Below are positions 6,507 to 7,374 of a stretch of DNA of 7,374 nucleotides, one piece after another. Source of the DNA: an uncultured Verrucomicrobia subdivision 3 bacterium. Its GTDB lineage: Bacteria > Verrucomicrobiota > Verrucomicrobiae > Limisphaerales > CAMLLE01. A program made the position numbers and the translations under genes. The DNA lies in NCBI GenBank assembly GCA_946480555.1, contig CAMLLE010000140.1, forward strand, positions 1-7,374. The letters run 5' to 3'. The notes under the pieces were generated by a model that ran no database searches, was not told the origin of the DNA, and was given only the letters and a program-made list of their open reading frames with translations. The first letter of the stretch is position 1. Each line of letters starts with the position of its first letter.

Positions 6507-6535
6507 AATAGAGCACGGGTGGAACAACCTCGCAA
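6507..6535 (-). promoter_or_regulatory. Candidate promoter for the DUF5069-cvfB unit
   Basis: Read on the minus strand, TTGCGA (6535-6530) and TCTATT (6512-6507) are 17 bases apart, each matching the sigma70 consensus at four of six positions. The -10 box ends only six bases before the ATG at 6500, so transcription would start at or beside the start codon. No Shine-Dalgarno site is visible, so a leaderless message is possible. Confidence 0.35.
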
Positions 6536-6628
6536 GCATGCCGCGGGACCATGCAGTTGAAATCGCAACACTGTCGGTGTGGAGCCTGTTTGAAGATCGC
6601 ACATCGCGGCATTCGGACGCTTGCGGGA

Positions 6629-6644
6629 CGCACCTTTTGGTGCG
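6629..6644. repeat. Perfect short hairpin CGCACC-TTTT-GGTGCG
   Basis: A 6-base-pair perfect stem closes a TTTT loop. It lies in the 211-base gap between the SDR gene and the DUF5069 gene, about 70 bases after the SDR stop. No T-tract follows on either strand. It may belong to the same structured block as 6654-6708. Confidence 0.5.
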
Positions 6645-6653
6645 GAACATGGG

Positions 6654-6708
6654 GCTGCGCGGCAGTGCAGCTGCCTTGATTTGGCAGCGCGGAGCTCCGC
6701 TCCGCAGC
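6654..6708. repeat. Nested inverted repeats just after the SDR gene, possible dispersed repeat or terminator
   Basis: The outer arms GCTGCG (6654-6659) and CGCAGC (6703-6708) enclose GCTGCC-TTGATTT-GGCAGC (6670-6688) and the perfect palindrome GCGGAGCTCCGC (6689-6700); an alternative hairpin pairs GGCAG (6661-6665) with CTGCC (6671-6675). It begins four bases past the SDR stop codon. This dense symmetry suggests either a structured terminator region or a copy of a dispersed palindromic repeat. Copy number elsewhere in the genome cannot be seen from here. Confidence 0.5.
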
Positions 6709-6711
6709 TAT

Positions 6712-7374
6712 TCAACTCCATCGTTCCGGCTTAAATTCCCGGATGCGTGGAACGTCGAGGATCTGAACGCCGCCGGGCGGATTTTCCACGGCCCAGGCAA
6801 GCGCCTTGAGGATTTGTTCCAACGTGACCAGGCCGAGCCGCGCGGCACTTTCGCGTGTCGCGGGCAGCCGCTCGCACACCCAATAAAGCGGAAGCAAAAG
6901 ACGCGGCCAGCGATGTCCTGGACCGAGCACATACCAGGGTCGCACGAAAGTTGCCGCCATGCCGCTGGCGCGAATCAGTGCTTCGCCTTCGGCCCGCGCC
7001 GCGATGTATTCCTGCATCACGGGCGCCGGTTGCGCCACGCTTAGATAAACGAAGTGTTTCACACCCGTTTCGCGCGCTGCCTTCACCGCCACTTGCACGG
7101 AAACCAGATCGATTTCCCGGAACTGCCTCGCCTTGCCCGGGCCGGGATGGGCCACGCCGATGAGATGCACGAACGTCCCGGTGCCGTGCACGTGATCCGT
7201 ATAGGAATCCAGCTTCAAAGCGTCTCCAAAAACGCGTTCCGTTCGGGCCGGCAGCCGGTGTTCAGAGCCGGGTCGCACCAGCGCTTTCACCATCCATCCG
7301 CAATCCGCCAGCCGGGGAATCAATCGGCTGCCCATGTAACCTGTGCCGCCCGTGATGAAGATGGATTTGCTCAT
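6712..7374 (-). CDS. Atypical short-chain dehydrogenase/reductase, NAD(P)-binding, NDUFA9/NmrA-like
   Basis: The 220-residue protein begins MSKSIFITGGTGYMGSRL, the Rossmann beta strand and glycine-rich loop (GGTGYMG, 9-15) that binds NAD(P) in extended and atypical SDRs. Later landmarks are FVHLIG (68-73), a helix REIDLVSVQVAVKAARETGV (86-105), the strand KHFVYLSV (106-113) and PWYVLGPGHRWP (146-157). The catalytic YxxxK is replaced by Y123-I-A-A-R127, as in many NDUFA9-like or sugar-epimerase-like atypical SDRs whose activity is uncertain. At 220 residues it is shorter than most extended SDRs (about 300), so the C-terminal substrate domain is reduced. Substrate is unknown; a nucleotide-sugar, quinone-linked or structural role is possible. 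ATG at 7374 falls on the window edge, and the GGTG loop eight residues in makes it a natural start, though upstream sequence is unseen. It reads toward the inverted-repeat block at 6654-6708, 211 bases before the DUF5069 gene. Confidence 0.88.
   Translation of the reverse strand: MSKSIFITGGTGYMGSRLIPRLADCGWMVKALVRPGSEHRLPARTERVFGDALKLDSYTDHVHGTGTFVHLIGVAHPGPGKARQFREIDLVSVQVAVKAARETGVKHFVYLSVAQPAPVMQEYIAARAEGEALIRASGMAATFVRPWYVLGPGHRWPRLLLPLYWVCERLPATRESAARLGLVTLEQILKALAWAVENPPGGVQILDVPRIREFKPERWS

Noticed and set aside
6501..6650. N-terminal extension of the DUF5069 protein to ATG 6650
   Set aside because: The 50 extra residues are Arg/Cys/Ser-rich, unlike the family, and run through the hairpin at 6629-6644. 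The family start fits ATG 6500.

Overview
The window looks like chromosomal DNA from a GC-rich Gram-negative bacterium, most likely of the Verrucomicrobiota (Pedosphaera/Limisphaera-like). This is an inference from gene content: a giant exported metalloprotease with PKD and Calx-beta modules, a DUF5069 protein, a CvfB-type S1 protein, a small conserved-looking orphan ending in IIPFPG, and mostly weak Shine-Dalgarno sites. No rRNA or marker gene is present to prove it.

Layout, left to right. 1-3258 (minus) holds the first 1086 codons of a very large exported zinc metalloprotease (metzincin motif HELGHNYGLPH); its 3' end lies beyond the left edge. 3259-3688 is a 430-bp divergent non-coding region with several inverted repeats and a plausible promoter. 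3689-4150 (plus) is a bacterioferritin-like four-helix protein with altered metal-ligand positions. 4264-4515 (minus) is a small orphan protein, convergent with the ferritin. 4741-5073 (plus) is yjdM (PhnA family zinc-ribbon protein). 5117-5977 (minus) is a cvfB-like RNA-binding protein, and 6039-6500 (minus) a DUF5069 protein just upstream of it, probably in one transcript. 6501-6711 is non-coding with strong inverted repeats. 6712-7374 (minus) is an atypical short-chain dehydrogenase/reductase whose start codon coincides with the right edge.

The genes do not form a recognisable pathway. They are mostly housekeeping or orphan genes arranged as convergent and divergent singletons, with one likely two-gene unit (DUF5069-cvfB). 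I see no CRISPR array, transposase, phage gene, toxin-antitoxin pair, tRNA or rRNA. No clear undescribed multi-gene system is visible. The points most worth following are the metal-ligand substitutions in the ferritin-like protein, the Cys/His cluster just before the protease catalytic domain, a possible PC4-like fold in the small orphan, and the inverted-repeat blocks in the two larger intergenic regions.
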